Below, one piece after another: positions 16,676-25,702 of a stretch of 64,000 nucleotides of DNA. A program made the position numbers and the translations under genes. The notes under the pieces were generated by a model that made no database searches, was not told the origin of the DNA, and saw only the letters and a list, made by a program, of their open reading frames with translations. Positions within the stretch are counted from its first letter, which is position 1, and every line of letters begins with the position of its first letter. Origin of the DNA: G965222335 sp965222335 (GTDB lineage Bacteria > Pseudomonadota > Gammaproteobacteria > Pseudomonadales > Halieaceae); contig OZ244944.1 of NCBI GenBank assembly GCA_965222335.1, positions 3,472,001 through 3,536,000 on the forward strand, read 5' to 3'.

Positions 16676-17911
16676 ATGAACGAAGCCTGGATTATTGATG
16701 CCTGCCGTACACCGCGCGGGATTGGCAAACCCGGCAAGGGCGCGCTGGCGGGGATGCACCCCCAGCACCTCGGGGCCACGGTGCTCAAGGCCCTGGCCGA
16801 GCGCAACCACCTGGATACTGCGGCGGTCGACGACATTATCTGGGGCACCAGTTCCCAGCGTGGCGTGCAGTCCGGGGACCTGGGCCGGATGGCGGCCCTG
16901 ACCGCGGGCTACGATGTGCGCTCCTCTGCAGTCACCCTGGACCGCTTCTGCGGCTCCGGGATCACCACTGTCAACCTCGCCGCCGCCAGCATCCTGTCGG
17001 GTATGGAAGACCTGGTGATTGCGGGGGGCACCGAGATGATGTCCTGCTACGGCCAGGAGGGGAATATGCCCTCCATGTTTCTGGACAACGGCAACCTGGA
17101 GCTGCGCGCCATTCATCCCCAGCCCCACCAGGGTGTCTGCGCTGACGCGATCGCCACCCTTGAGGGTATCGACCGCCGCGCCGTGGATGAACTCGCGCTG
17201 GAGTCCCAGAAGCGCGCGGATCATGCTATTCGCAATGGACACTTCGCCAAATCTCTGGTGCCCGTGTACCACCCGGATGGCAGCCTGGCGCTGGACCACG
17301 AGGAGTTTCCCCGTCCCCAGACCACCCTGGAGGGCCTGTCCGAGCTCAAGGCCTCCTTCGAGGCAGTAGCGGATTACCCGCTGGACGAGAGCGGTACCAC
17401 CTATCGCGCTCTGGTGCAGCAGAAGTATCCCGACCTGGAAATCCAGCACATTCACCACGCGGGGAATTCCTCCGGGGTGGTGGATGGCGCCGCGGCGCTG
17501 CTGCTCGCCTCGCCGGATTACGCGCGTGCCCAGGGCTGGACCCCGCGCGCGCGGATCGTGGCGACAGCGAACATGGGCGACTCGCCCACCCTGATGCTGA
17601 ACGCCCCGGTGCCGGCGGCGAAAAAAGTGCTGGCAAAAGCTGGATTGAGCATCGCCGATATTGACCTCTTCGAGATCAACGAGGCCTTTGCCGTGGTCGC
17701 GGAGAAGTTTATCCGCGATCTCGAACTCGACCGCGACAAGGTGAATGTCAACGGTGGCGCCATGGCCCTTGGGCACCCGATTGGCGCAACCGGCTCCATC
17801 CTGATCGGGACCATGCTGGATGAACTGGAACGGCGCGATCTCAAGCGCGGCCTGATCACCATGTGCGCCGCCGGCGGCATGGCGCCGGCGATTATTATCG
17901 AGCGCGTGTAG
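16676..17911 (+). CDS. Thiolase family protein (acetyl-CoA C-acyltransferase)
   Basis: Thiolytic cleavage or condensation of 3-ketoacyl-CoA, 411 aa. The start ATG follows AGGGAGAGTTAC. The catalytic set is complete: nucleophile C92 (DRFCGSGI), H367 (GHPIGATGS) and C397 (MCAAGG), along with the EINEAFAV motif. It probably ends a fatty-acid-like degradation route; the neighbours (amidohydrolase upstream, AraC regulator) give the only pathway hint. Chain-length preference cannot be decided from sequence. Confidence 0.93.
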   Translation: MNEAWIIDACRTPRGIGKPGKGALAGMHPQHLGATVLKALAERNHLDTAAVDDIIWGTSSQRGVQSGDLGRMAALTAGYDVRSSAVTLDRFCGSGITTVNLAAASILSGMEDLVIAGGTEMMSCYGQEGNMPSMFLDNGNLELRAIHPQPHQGVCADAIATLEGIDRRAVDELALESQKRADHAIRNGHFAKSLVPVYHPDGSLALDHEEFPRPQTTLEGLSELKASFEAVADYPLDESGTTYRALVQQKYPDLEIQHIHHAGNSSGVVDGAAALLLASPDYARAQGWTPRARIVATANMGDSPTLMLNAPVPAAKKVLAKAGLSIADIDLFEINEAFAVVAEKFIRDLELDRDKVNVNGGAMALGHPIGATGSILIGTMLDELERRDLKRGLITMCAAGGMAPAIIIERV

Positions 17912-17979
17912 CCGTTTTCCTGGCCGGCCCCGTGGCCCGCATCACCGCGGGCCGTGGGGTGTGAGAGGCAGCAGAGCCA

Positions 17980-19002
17980 ATGACTCAATCCGACATGAGT
18001 GACCGTTATCGCGCATCCCTGTGGCCCCTGCCGCCGGCAGCGAATACCGCGGCGGGCGAGGCCCGAAGGGTAGGCGTGGAGCTCGAGTTTACGGGGGTGG
18101 AAATCGGCGATATCGCCGCGTCGGTCATCGCCGAGCTCGGCGGAGAGGCCGAGGTGGTCTCGCCCTATGAACAGGTCGTCACGGGTTCTCGCCTGGGGGA
18201 CTTTCGCCTGGAGCTGGATTACGCCTACCTCAAGCAGTTGGGTCGGGAGCGGGAGCCCGGTGCCGATTTCAGCGAACTGGACCACCTGGGGGAGTCCCTG
18301 CTCAAGCTGCTGGCCGAGCAGCTGGTGCCCTACGAGGTGGTGAGTCCGCCCATCGCCATGCATGAGCTGTGGCGCCTGGGGGACCTGTTTACCCGCCTGC
18401 GCGGTAAGGGCGCCAAGGGCACCAATCACGCCACAGTGTACGCTTTCGGTTTGCATCTCAATCCGGAGCTACCTGATCTCGAGCTGGATACGGTGCTCAG
18501 CTACATGCGGGCCTTTCTGTGCCTGTACGAGTGGCTGCTGGAGCGCAGCCGGGTCAACCTCAGCCGGCGCATTACTCCCTACATAGACCCCTTCCCCAGG
18601 GATTACCTGAAGCAGGTGCTGGCGGCGGATTACGCGCCGGATATGGGCGAGTTGATTTCCGACTACCTGCGCGCCAACCCGACGCGCAACCGCGCCCTGG
18701 ACATGCTGCCCCTGTTTGCCCACCTCGATGACGCCCGGGTGCGGGCGGCGGTTGCTGACGACCGGATCAAAGCGCGCCCGACCCTGCACTACCGTCTGCC
18801 CAACTGCCAGATTGACGAAGCCGGTTGGAGTCTCGCCCAGCCCTGGCGCGACTGGCTGCAGGTAGAGGCCCTGGCGAACGATCCACAGCGGCTCGAGGAC
18901 ATGCAGGCACGCTATCTGCGCCACCTCAGAGGTCCGGTCGGCGGTTTGTTCGGGGACTGGCCCGAGGCCTCCAGTCACTGGTTGTTGCCGGAACTGCTGT
19001 GA
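17980..19002 (+). CDS. Putative amidoligase (Amidoligase_2 type)
   Basis: A 340-aa protein matching the putative amidoligase family, ATP-dependent COOH-NH2 ligases with a glutamine-synthetase-like fold. The opening strand RRVGVELEFTGVEIGDIA carries the ExE-type metal-binding pattern expected for this fold; further family-like segments are FRLELDYAYLK, YEVVSPPI and TNHATVYAFGLHLNPE. There is no signal peptide. Its stop codon overlaps the GTG start of the next gene by 3 bp, a tightly coupled pair with a class-I glutamine-amidotransferase-like hydrolase. In family knowledge, such ligases are proposed to make peptide-like metabolites or modify proteins; the substrate here is unknown. Confidence 0.82.
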   Translation: MTQSDMSDRYRASLWPLPPAANTAAGEARRVGVELEFTGVEIGDIAASVIAELGGEAEVVSPYEQVVTGSRLGDFRLELDYAYLKQLGREREPGADFSELDHLGESLLKLLAEQLVPYEVVSPPIAMHELWRLGDLFTRLRGKGAKGTNHATVYAFGLHLNPELPDLELDTVLSYMRAFLCLYEWLLERSRVNLSRRITPYIDPFPRDYLKQVLAADYAPDMGELISDYLRANPTRNRALDMLPLFAHLDDARVRAAVADDRIKARPTLHYRLPNCQIDEAGWSLAQPWRDWLQVEALANDPQRLEDMQARYLRHLRGPVGGLFGDWPEASSHWLLPELL

Positions 19003-19676
19003 CCCGCCCCCTGATTGGCGTCACCGGCGGCGAAAGCCGTCTGCCCGTGGCGTGGTGGTTTATTCGCTGGGCGCTGTGGCGGGCTGGCGCCCGCGCCGAG
19101 CGCATGACCCCCTCGCTCGCCACCGATTTCAAACACCTCGACGGTATCGTGATCAGCGGCGGCGACGATATCGACCCGGCCCTGTACCTGCCGAACGAAC
19201 CCGAGGTGGCGCCGATGGACCCGGAGCGGGATGCCTTTGAGATCAGTGCCCTGCGTCACGTGGTCGACACCGAGCTGCCGGTGCTGGGCATCTGCCGCGG
19301 TGCCCAGCTGATGAATGTGGTGCTGGGGGGTAGCCTGATTGCCGACCTGCGGCCCCTGCGGCAGCACACTTCAAACCGGCGCACGCCGCTGGCACGCAAG
19401 ACCCTGGAGGTGGTGGAGGGTAGCGACCTGCATCGCCTGCTCGGCCACGAGCGTGCGCGTATCAACAGCCTGCATCACCAGGCCGTGGATCGTCTCGGTG
19501 AGGGCCTGACGGTAGGCGGACGTGATCTCGACGGTTTTGTACAGGCGGTAGAGCAACCCGGGCGCCGCTTTATGCTGGGCGTGCAGTGGCACCCCGAATA
19601 CCTGCCTTCCCACCCGGCACAGGTGGGGCTGTTCCGCGCTCTGGTGCGCGCAGCGGCCGATGGTGGTCCAGGCTGA
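18999..19676 (+). CDS. Gamma-glutamyl-gamma-aminobutyrate hydrolase-like (class I GATase, peptidase C26) protein
   Basis: A 225-aa glutamine-amidotransferase-fold hydrolase. The GTG start at 18999 overlaps the upstream amidoligase stop (GTGA), and the first residues TRPLIGVTGGES are typical of PuuD-like proteins. The nucleophile elbow is LGICRGAQLMNV and the catalytic His-Glu pair is in VQWHPEYLP; the ISGGDDIDPALY loop is characteristic of C26 members that hydrolyse gamma-glutamyl bonds. It is translationally coupled to the amidoligase, so it may hydrolyse the bond that the ligase makes or supply nitrogen to it. Confidence 0.88.
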   Translation: MTRPLIGVTGGESRLPVAWWFIRWALWRAGARAERMTPSLATDFKHLDGIVISGGDDIDPALYLPNEPEVAPMDPERDAFEISALRHVVDTELPVLGICRGAQLMNVVLGGSLIADLRPLRQHTSNRRTPLARKTLEVVEGSDLHRLLGHERARINSLHHQAVDRLGEGLTVGGRDLDGFVQAVEQPGRRFMLGVQWHPEYLPSHPAQVGLFRALVRAAADGGPG

Positions 19677-19763
19677 TACGACCCCAGCCCATGGCTGGCG
19701 GATTTCCAGTGGGGTACAGAGCAATGCTAGACTGGCGGTTTAAGGCACCCGAAGGAGCAGTCA

Positions 19764-20033
19764 ATGGAAGTCAGCGATTCGCAATATCACCAGAAGTGCA
19801 TGCAACGCTTCGTCGATCTGGCCAACAGCATGAAAAACGAGGGTGTTCCCACCCGCGTGATATCCGCCGCCCTGATGACTGCGTCCGGCGTGTACACCAC
19901 CTATACCGTGGCCGGTAACGCTGGCGGCCTGAACGATTCCGGTATCGACAAGGTGACGGAAGCCTACCGTCAGAACCTGCAGAATATTCAGCAAGCCAAA
20001 CGCGAAGAGCAGCAGCAACAGCAGGGCAGCTGA
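19764..20033 (+). CDS. DUF3144 domain-containing protein
   Basis: An 89-aa cytoplasmic protein that looks like DUF3144, a small conserved family of unknown function. The body is alpha-helical (YHQKCMQRFVDLANSMKNEG, then RVISAALMTASGVYTTYTVA) and the tail is Gln-rich (EEQQQQQGS). The ATG is preceded by GAAGGAGCAGTCA, a strong ribosome binding site. It stands alone between the hydrolase and a PLP decarboxylase on the same strand, with gaps of 87 and 75 bp, so co-transcription is possible but unproven. Confidence 0.8.
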   Translation: MEVSDSQYHQKCMQRFVDLANSMKNEGVPTRVISAALMTASGVYTTYTVAGNAGGLNDSGIDKVTEAYRQNLQNIQQAKREEQQQQQGS

Positions 20034-20108
20034 ATCCCGTTATCCAGCCCGGCCGCCGGGGCAGTCTGTCCCGGTGGCATCCGCAAGGGGCGCTTTTTTG
20101 GAGGCTCC

Positions 20109-21593
20109 ATGTCCGCCCCCGACCCTGATATCAACGCACCTTCCCTGCTGGATCCCGAGGACCCGGCCGCTTACCGGCGCGCCGCGCACGCGGCGCTGGA
20201 CCGGGCGCTCGATTTTATCGACCAGCGACAGGCCCAGCCCGTCTGGCAGCCACTGCCCCCGGAGGCCCGGCGCACGGACGCCCCGTTGCCCCTCGAAGGT
20301 GTCGCTATCGATCGCCTGGTCGATGAACTGGGTAGCACCTTGCTCCCCCACACCCTGGGCAACACCCACCCGCGTTTCTGGGGCTGGGTGCACGGCACCG
20401 GCACGCCGGGCAACGTTATCGCCCAGCTGTTGCAGGGCGCGATCAACGCGAATATGGGGGGCCGCGAGCACGCACCCCTGTACCTGGAGCGGCAGGTCAT
20501 CAACTGGTGGCGCGAGCTGTTTGCGCTGCCGGCCCAGGCCAGCGGTATCATCTGCAGTGGCACCTCGATGGCGACCCTGCTGGCGCTGACCATCGCTCGC
20601 CGTCGCGCCGTACCGGCCGTGCGCGAGCGGGGCAATCCCCACGGGCTGCGGGTCTATGCCTCCGCCCAGTCCCACGTTTGCGTGGACAAGGCGCTGGAGG
20701 TCATGGGCCTCGGCCGCGAGTCACTGTGTCGCGTGCCACTGCGCGCAGATTTCAGCATGGATACCGTTGCCCTGGAGGGCCTGATTGAGGCTGACCTGGC
20801 CCGCGGTGCCCAGCCCTTTGTCGTGGTGTCTACCGTGGGCAGCGTTAACACCGGCGCCCTGGATGACCTGCAGGCGATCAATCGTCTGTGCCGGGCCAAC
20901 GGTATCTGGCATCACGTCGACGGCGCCTTTGGCGCCCTGGCTATCCTTTCACCCGCTTTGCGTGAGCGTCTGCGCGGCATATCCGACGCTGACTCCATTG
21001 CCTTTGATTTTCACAAGTGGCTGCATGTGACCTATGCCGCGGGCTGCCTGCTGGTCGCGGACGGTGAGCTGCACCGGCAGACCTTCACCTCCGCCGAGGC
21101 CTACCTCGCGGGCGAGCAGGCGGGTATTGCCGGCGGTGCCCCCTGGCCCAACGATTATGGTCTGGAGCTCTCCCGGGGCTTCAACGCCCTGGGAGTGTGG
21201 ATGCAGATGCGCGAGCAGGGCGTGGCCCGCCTGGGGCGTGCGATCGAGCGAAATTGTCTGCAGGCCCAAGCCCTGGGCGAGGCGGTATCGGCGCACGCGG
21301 CGCTGGAACTACTGGCCCCGGTGACCCTGAATGTCGTGTGTTTCCGCTATCGCGGCCCCGGGCTGTCCGAGCAAGGGGGCAACGAGTTGAACCGGCGCAT
21401 CCTGCTTGAACTGCAGTGCCGGGGAATCGCCGCGCCCTCGTCAACGGAGCTGGATGGCAGGCTGGCTATCCGGGTTGCGATCACCAACCATCGCACCCGC
21501 TGGCGCGACCTGCAGGCGCTGGTCGACGCGGTTCCCGCGCTGGCGTTGGAGCTGCGCGAGTCTGCTCAGGTGGAAGATTCCTCCTCGGGTTGA
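20109..21593 (+). CDS. Pyridoxal-phosphate-dependent (group II) decarboxylase
   Basis: Fold-type I PLP enzyme of the aromatic-amino-acid/glutamate decarboxylase family, 494 aa. The PLP Lys is K303 in DFHKWLHV, the cofactor-stacking region is near residue 150 (SGIICSGTSMATLLAL), and the HVDGAFGALA segment carries the PLP-binding Asp. The start ATG follows TTGGAGGCTCC. The likely reaction is amino-acid decarboxylation to an amine, but the substrate cannot be assigned. Its last 28 bp overlap the 3' end of the convergent GGDEF/EAL gene. Confidence 0.9.
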   Translation: MSAPDPDINAPSLLDPEDPAAYRRAAHAALDRALDFIDQRQAQPVWQPLPPEARRTDAPLPLEGVAIDRLVDELGSTLLPHTLGNTHPRFWGWVHGTGTPGNVIAQLLQGAINANMGGREHAPLYLERQVINWWRELFALPAQASGIICSGTSMATLLALTIARRRAVPAVRERGNPHGLRVYASAQSHVCVDKALEVMGLGRESLCRVPLRADFSMDTVALEGLIEADLARGAQPFVVVSTVGSVNTGALDDLQAINRLCRANGIWHHVDGAFGALAILSPALRERLRGISDADSIAFDFHKWLHVTYAAGCLLVADGELHRQTFTSAEAYLAGEQAGIAGGAPWPNDYGLELSRGFNALGVWMQMREQGVARLGRAIERNCLQAQALGEAVSAHAALELLAPVTLNVVCFRYRGPGLSEQGGNELNRRILLELQCRGIAAPSSTELDGRLAIRVAITNHRTRWRDLQALVDAVPALALELRESAQVEDSSSG

Positions 21594-23941
21594 ATCGCGG
21601 CGGTCTGTGCCGGTGACTCCAGGATGACGCCGGTCATATCCATGATCTGGGCGGCGAAGTGACCGCGATCCAGCAGGCGTTGGAGCTCCTCGATGGGTAT
21701 CGGTTTGCTGAACATAAAGCCCTGGATCACGTGCGCCCCGTTGCGGGTGAGGAAGTGATACTGATCTTCGGTTTCCACGCCCTCGGCGACCAGTTCCAGG
21801 CCCAGGCTCTTGCCCATGGCGATTATCGCCGATACCAGGCTGGCCTGCTCTTCGCTTTCTCCCAGCCCGATGACAAAGCTGCGGTCGATCTTGAGCTCAT
21901 CCAGGGGGAAGCGACTCAGGTAGCTGAGAGACGAGTAGCCCGTGCCGAAATCGTCAATCGAGAGCCGCACGCCCAATTGCCGGATGCGCTGCAGCAGCTC
22001 CAGGGTCTGGCTGCTGGTGTCTACCGCGATTCCCTCGGTCAGCTCCAGAGAGAGTCGCTCCGCAGGCAGCCCGGTTGCCTGCAGCGCGCTGGCGACTACT
22101 TCATCGAAGTTTCTGGTGAATTGCATCGCCGATACATTGACCGCGACCTTGTCCAGTATTCCGCCGGTTGCCAGCAGGGCCTGGATTTCCGCACAGGCGC
22201 GGTGCAGGCACCATTGCCCCAGTTCACCAATCAGCCCCAGTTCCTCCGCCAGGGGTACGAATACGCCGGGTGACACCGTGCCGCGCTCGGGGTGCTCCCA
22301 ACGCAGCAGCGCCTCGACCCCGGTCACTGTACCGCTGCGGGTGTCGACCTGGGGCTGGAACAGAACCCGCAGCTGTTCTCTCTCGATCGCACGTCGCAGA
22401 TCCGTTTCCAGCTCCAGCCGGTCCACCCCGACAGAATCCATATCGCTGTTGTAAAACAGGTAGTTGCCCTTGCCGGAGCGTTTGGCATGGTACATGGCGG
22501 TGTCTGCGGCCTGTAACAGCTCCTCGAGATCGCTGCCATCGGCGGGGGACACGGCGATGCCGATGCTGGGGGTGACCACGACTTCGTGCCCCTCTATGAC
22601 GATGGGCGCGAGAAGCGCTTCCATGACGCGCTCGGCGATCTGGCCGGCGCGCTTGGGCGAATCGAGCTGATTCAGGACCACAGTGAACTCGTCGCCCCCC
22701 AGGCGCGATACGCCGAGGCGGTTCTCGCTTTCGTCGAAGTGCGCAACGACGTCGCTTTCCCGCACTGAACCCGACAGGCGCTGCGCCACTTCCTTGAGCA
22801 AGAGGTCGCCCGCGGCGTGGCCCAGGGAGTCATTGATGCGCTTGAAATTGTCCAGGTCCAGAAACAGCAGCGCCAGCATCTGGTTGTTGCGCCGGGAAAG
22901 CTTCAGCAGCAGGTTCAGCTGCTCGGTGAACAGGCGCCGGTTGGGCAGTGAAGTCAGGCTGTCGTAGTAGGCCATGTGCCGCAACCGGTCCTTGGCCTCG
23001 GTTACCTGTTTGACCGCCTGGTTGAGCTCCACGTTACGGGCAGAGAGCTGCTCGGTGCGCTCGTCCACCTTCATCCTCAGCAACTGCTGATCGACGTCGG
23101 TCCGGGTTTTAAACTGACTCACGCTCTCGATCATGGAATTCAGGGCTTTACTCATGCGACTGATCTCACCGCCGCCGCTTACCGTGACCGTGTGCGTGGT
23201 CTGGCCCAGGGCAATATTTTCCGCGGCGTCCGCCAGGCGACCGAGAGAACGCGTCATGGGTCCGGTCGCCAGCCGGGCCACCAGGACACACAGGAGGGCG
23301 AAGAGCACCGGTGCGACCACGATCAGGGTCAGCGAGGGCAGGACATGGTCCACCAGCACGCTGCGGCTGATCGCCACCTGTACGTAGCCGATCACATGGC
23401 GACTGAGCTGGCCCGTACTCGCGGTCAGGGCAATCCCGAAATCCCGTCGGCTCAGGTCGGGCTGCAGGGGATTAATCAGGGAAAATACGGGCGTCAGCCG
23501 GTACATGACCTGGTCGCCGCCCAGCAGGCGGCCGGCGATGCCGGCCTCGGGTGGGGCCGCGGGATAGTCGATCTCGGCGGCGCTGGCGTCCATGACATCT
23601 GCCTGCCCGCGCAGATCGTTGAAGCGCGCGTCGGCGTAGGGCGCGGGATCGCGCATGCCTCGCTGTGCCAGGACCCGGCCGTCGGTATCAAGGATCGCAC
23701 CGTGGCGAATCGCGGGGGACAGGTCCTGCAGTTCACCCAGGAAACTGTTGAGCTGTTCCGTGTCCCGCAGGTGTACATCGGCAGGTAGCTGGGGCCGGGT
23801 CGCCAGGGTGGTGTTTATTTGCTGCAGTAGCAGCTCCCGCGCGTCCTGGTACTGCTGCACACAGAGCAATACCGAGAGCAGGCCCGCGGAGAGCAGGGCA
23901 ACGGTGCCCACGGCGAAGCTGATGCGACCGGCGATGGTCAA
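21566..23941 (-). CDS. Membrane-bound diguanylate cyclase/phosphodiesterase (GGDEF-EAL)
   Basis: Cyclic-di-GMP turnover protein, 791 aa. TM1 at about 8-28, a periplasmic sensor region to about 200, TM2 at about 203-226, HAMP to about 285, a short coiled coil, GGDEF domain (intact GGDEF near 415) and EAL domain (EALLRW near 543, NVSAMQF, ELTEG, IDDFGTGYSS, AEGVE). All the key residues of both domains are visible, so both activities are possible. The only suitable start is a TTG at 23941, since an in-frame stop lies 14 codons upstream and no ATG precedes TM1. The periplasmic domain is not a family I can name. Confidence 0.92.
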   Translation of the reverse strand: MTIAGRISFAVGTVALLSAGLLSVLLCVQQYQDARELLLQQINTTLATRPQLPADVHLRDTEQLNSFLGELQDLSPAIRHGAILDTDGRVLAQRGMRDPAPYADARFNDLRGQADVMDASAAEIDYPAAPPEAGIAGRLLGGDQVMYRLTPVFSLINPLQPDLSRRDFGIALTASTGQLSRHVIGYVQVAISRSVLVDHVLPSLTLIVVAPVLFALLCVLVARLATGPMTRSLGRLADAAENIALGQTTHTVTVSGGGEISRMSKALNSMIESVSQFKTRTDVDQQLLRMKVDERTEQLSARNVELNQAVKQVTEAKDRLRHMAYYDSLTSLPNRRLFTEQLNLLLKLSRRNNQMLALLFLDLDNFKRINDSLGHAAGDLLLKEVAQRLSGSVRESDVVAHFDESENRLGVSRLGGDEFTVVLNQLDSPKRAGQIAERVMEALLAPIVIEGHEVVVTPSIGIAVSPADGSDLEELLQAADTAMYHAKRSGKGNYLFYNSDMDSVGVDRLELETDLRRAIEREQLRVLFQPQVDTRSGTVTGVEALLRWEHPERGTVSPGVFVPLAEELGLIGELGQWCLHRACAEIQALLATGGILDKVAVNVSAMQFTRNFDEVVASALQATGLPAERLSLELTEGIAVDTSSQTLELLQRIRQLGVRLSIDDFGTGYSSLSYLSRFPLDELKIDRSFVIGLGESEEQASLVSAIIAMGKSLGLELVAEGVETEDQYHFLTRNGAHVIQGFMFSKPIPIEELQRLLDRGHFAAQIMDMTGVILESPAQTAAIQPEEESST

Positions 23942-23998
23942 GGGTCGTTTACCCCGGGGCGATGAGTTTCAAAGCGAAGCTAGCACGAGCCGCCGCGC

Positions 23999-25534
23999 TT
24001 AGGCAACGTCACCAGCGCGCCCCGCATATTCGGCCAGTGGCCTGGGCTCGGGGTAAACCGAGGCCAGGCTCTCGGGGAGCCCGCTGGGGCTGATGATCTG
24101 CGCGTGCTCCCGTCGCAGCATGCGCGGCTCGCCGACCCCGCAGGAATGGGCAATGATCTCGACCTCGTGGGTGAGGTTGCGCGCGTAGTGCGCGACCCGT
24201 TCCGCCTTGTCCTCAGGTACGAGCCCGCGCTGCAGCTCCGGGTCGTGGGTGGTGACGCCGGTGGGGCAGGTGTTCCTGTTGCACTGCATGGCCTGGATGC
24301 AGCCCAGGGCAAACATGAAGCCGCGGGCCGAATTGACACAGTCCGCGCCCAGGCAGAGGGCCGCAGCCACCGCGGAGGGGTTGATCATCTTGCCGGAACA
24401 GATCACGCGAATGCGCTCCCGCAGCCCGTACTCGATCAGCTTGTCCACCACCAGTGGCAGGCTGCGCTGGACGGGCAGGCCCATCAGGTCCATCAGGCTC
24501 TGGGGGGCGGCGCCGGTGCCGCCGTCGGCGCTGTCGATGGTGAAGAAGTCGGGGGCATAGTCCAGCCCGAGGTCGTGGATCCGCCGGCAGAACTCATCCA
24601 GCCAGCCGGTCTGGCCGATGGCTGCCTTGATTCCCACGGGCTTGCCGGTAACCTCGCGTACGCGGTGGATCAACTGCAGCAGGTCATCGATGCTGGTGAT
24701 CTCGCGGTGGCGGTTGGGGCTGATCGAGTCCTCACCCACAGGAATACCCCGGGTCGAGGCGATAATCTCCGTGACCTTGGTGCCCGGCAGAATACCCCCC
24801 TTGCCCGGTTTGGCGCCCTGGGACAGCTTGATCTCGAACATGCGTACTTCCCGGCGCTCCGCCAGCTGGCGCAGTTTGGCGTCGTCCAGGCGGCCCTGAC
24901 CGTCGCGTACCCCGTACTTGGCGGTGCCGATCTGGAATACGATGTCGCAGCCGCCCTCGTAGTGGTAGGGCGAAATGCCGCCCTCGCCGGTGTTGAGCCA
25001 GATACCCGCCTTGGCGGCGCCGCGTGAAAGCGCGCGCACTGCCGGGGCGGACAGGGCGCCAAAGCTCATCGCCGAAATGTTAAAGAAAGCCTCGGTGGCA
25101 AAGGGCTCCCGGGCATAGCCTTCGCCGAACGTGATCCCGCTGGGGGGCAGAACTTCCTCTTCCAGTGGCGGAATCAGGCTGTTCAGGAAAAGGATGTCGC
25201 CGGGGTGGTTGAGGGGGCGGGTCGAGCCGAAAGCGACGGTGGAGTCGATATTCTTGGCGGCCCGGTAGGCCCAGGAGCGCTGGGCGCGATTGAAGGGCAG
25301 CTCCTCGCGGTCCATGGCAAAGAAATACTGGCGAAAGAACTCTCCCAGGTGCTCGAACAGGTAGCGAAAGCGGCCGATGACAGGGTAGTTGCGGCGGATG
25401 CTGTGCCGGGTCTGGGTGACATCGACGACGTAGGTCACCGCGATCAGCACCAGCAGGGCGAGTAGTCCCAGGACGATTAAAACTGCGCTCACTTCCAGGA
25501 AGGTCCTGGTAAATCCCAGCAATGCGTCACTCAC
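23999..25534 (-). CDS. FMN-binding glutamate-synthase-like membrane-anchored protein
   Basis: An FMN-dependent protein related to the synthase domain of GltB, 511 aa from the GTG at 25534, which follows AGGAGCCCTAAAC. An ATG 15 codons upstream (25579) lacks a ribosome binding site and would overlap the acnA promoter region. One N-terminal transmembrane helix (about 15-37) precedes the alpha/beta barrel: NISAMSFGALSAPAVRALS, GEGGISPYH, SADGGTGAAP and the Cys-rich CNRNTCPTG, where iron-sulfur ligands usually lie. It lacks the amidotransferase domain, so it is not complete glutamate synthase; the physiological reaction is uncertain. Confidence 0.88.
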   Translation of the reverse strand: MSDALLGFTRTFLEVSAVLIVLGLLALLVLIAVTYVVDVTQTRHSIRRNYPVIGRFRYLFEHLGEFFRQYFFAMDREELPFNRAQRSWAYRAAKNIDSTVAFGSTRPLNHPGDILFLNSLIPPLEEEVLPPSGITFGEGYAREPFATEAFFNISAMSFGALSAPAVRALSRGAAKAGIWLNTGEGGISPYHYEGGCDIVFQIGTAKYGVRDGQGRLDDAKLRQLAERREVRMFEIKLSQGAKPGKGGILPGTKVTEIIASTRGIPVGEDSISPNRHREITSIDDLLQLIHRVREVTGKPVGIKAAIGQTGWLDEFCRRIHDLGLDYAPDFFTIDSADGGTGAAPQSLMDLMGLPVQRSLPLVVDKLIEYGLRERIRVICSGKMINPSAVAAALCLGADCVNSARGFMFALGCIQAMQCNRNTCPTGVTTHDPELQRGLVPEDKAERVAHYARNLTHEVEIIAHSCGVGEPRMLRREHAQIISPSGLPESLASVYPEPRPLAEYAGRAGDVA

Positions 25535-25702
25535 GTTTAGGGCTCCTGGCGTCGGGGATACAGGCTGCCATTCTGGCATATCATGAGCGCAAAACCACGC
25601 CCGCCGCCGCCTGAGTCAGTCGCCGCAAACTGCTATAGTGTGATGTGTGACCCACGCGTTGCGGCCCTTGAGCGGTCGCCCGCAAGCAGACTGGAGGGAA
25701 GG

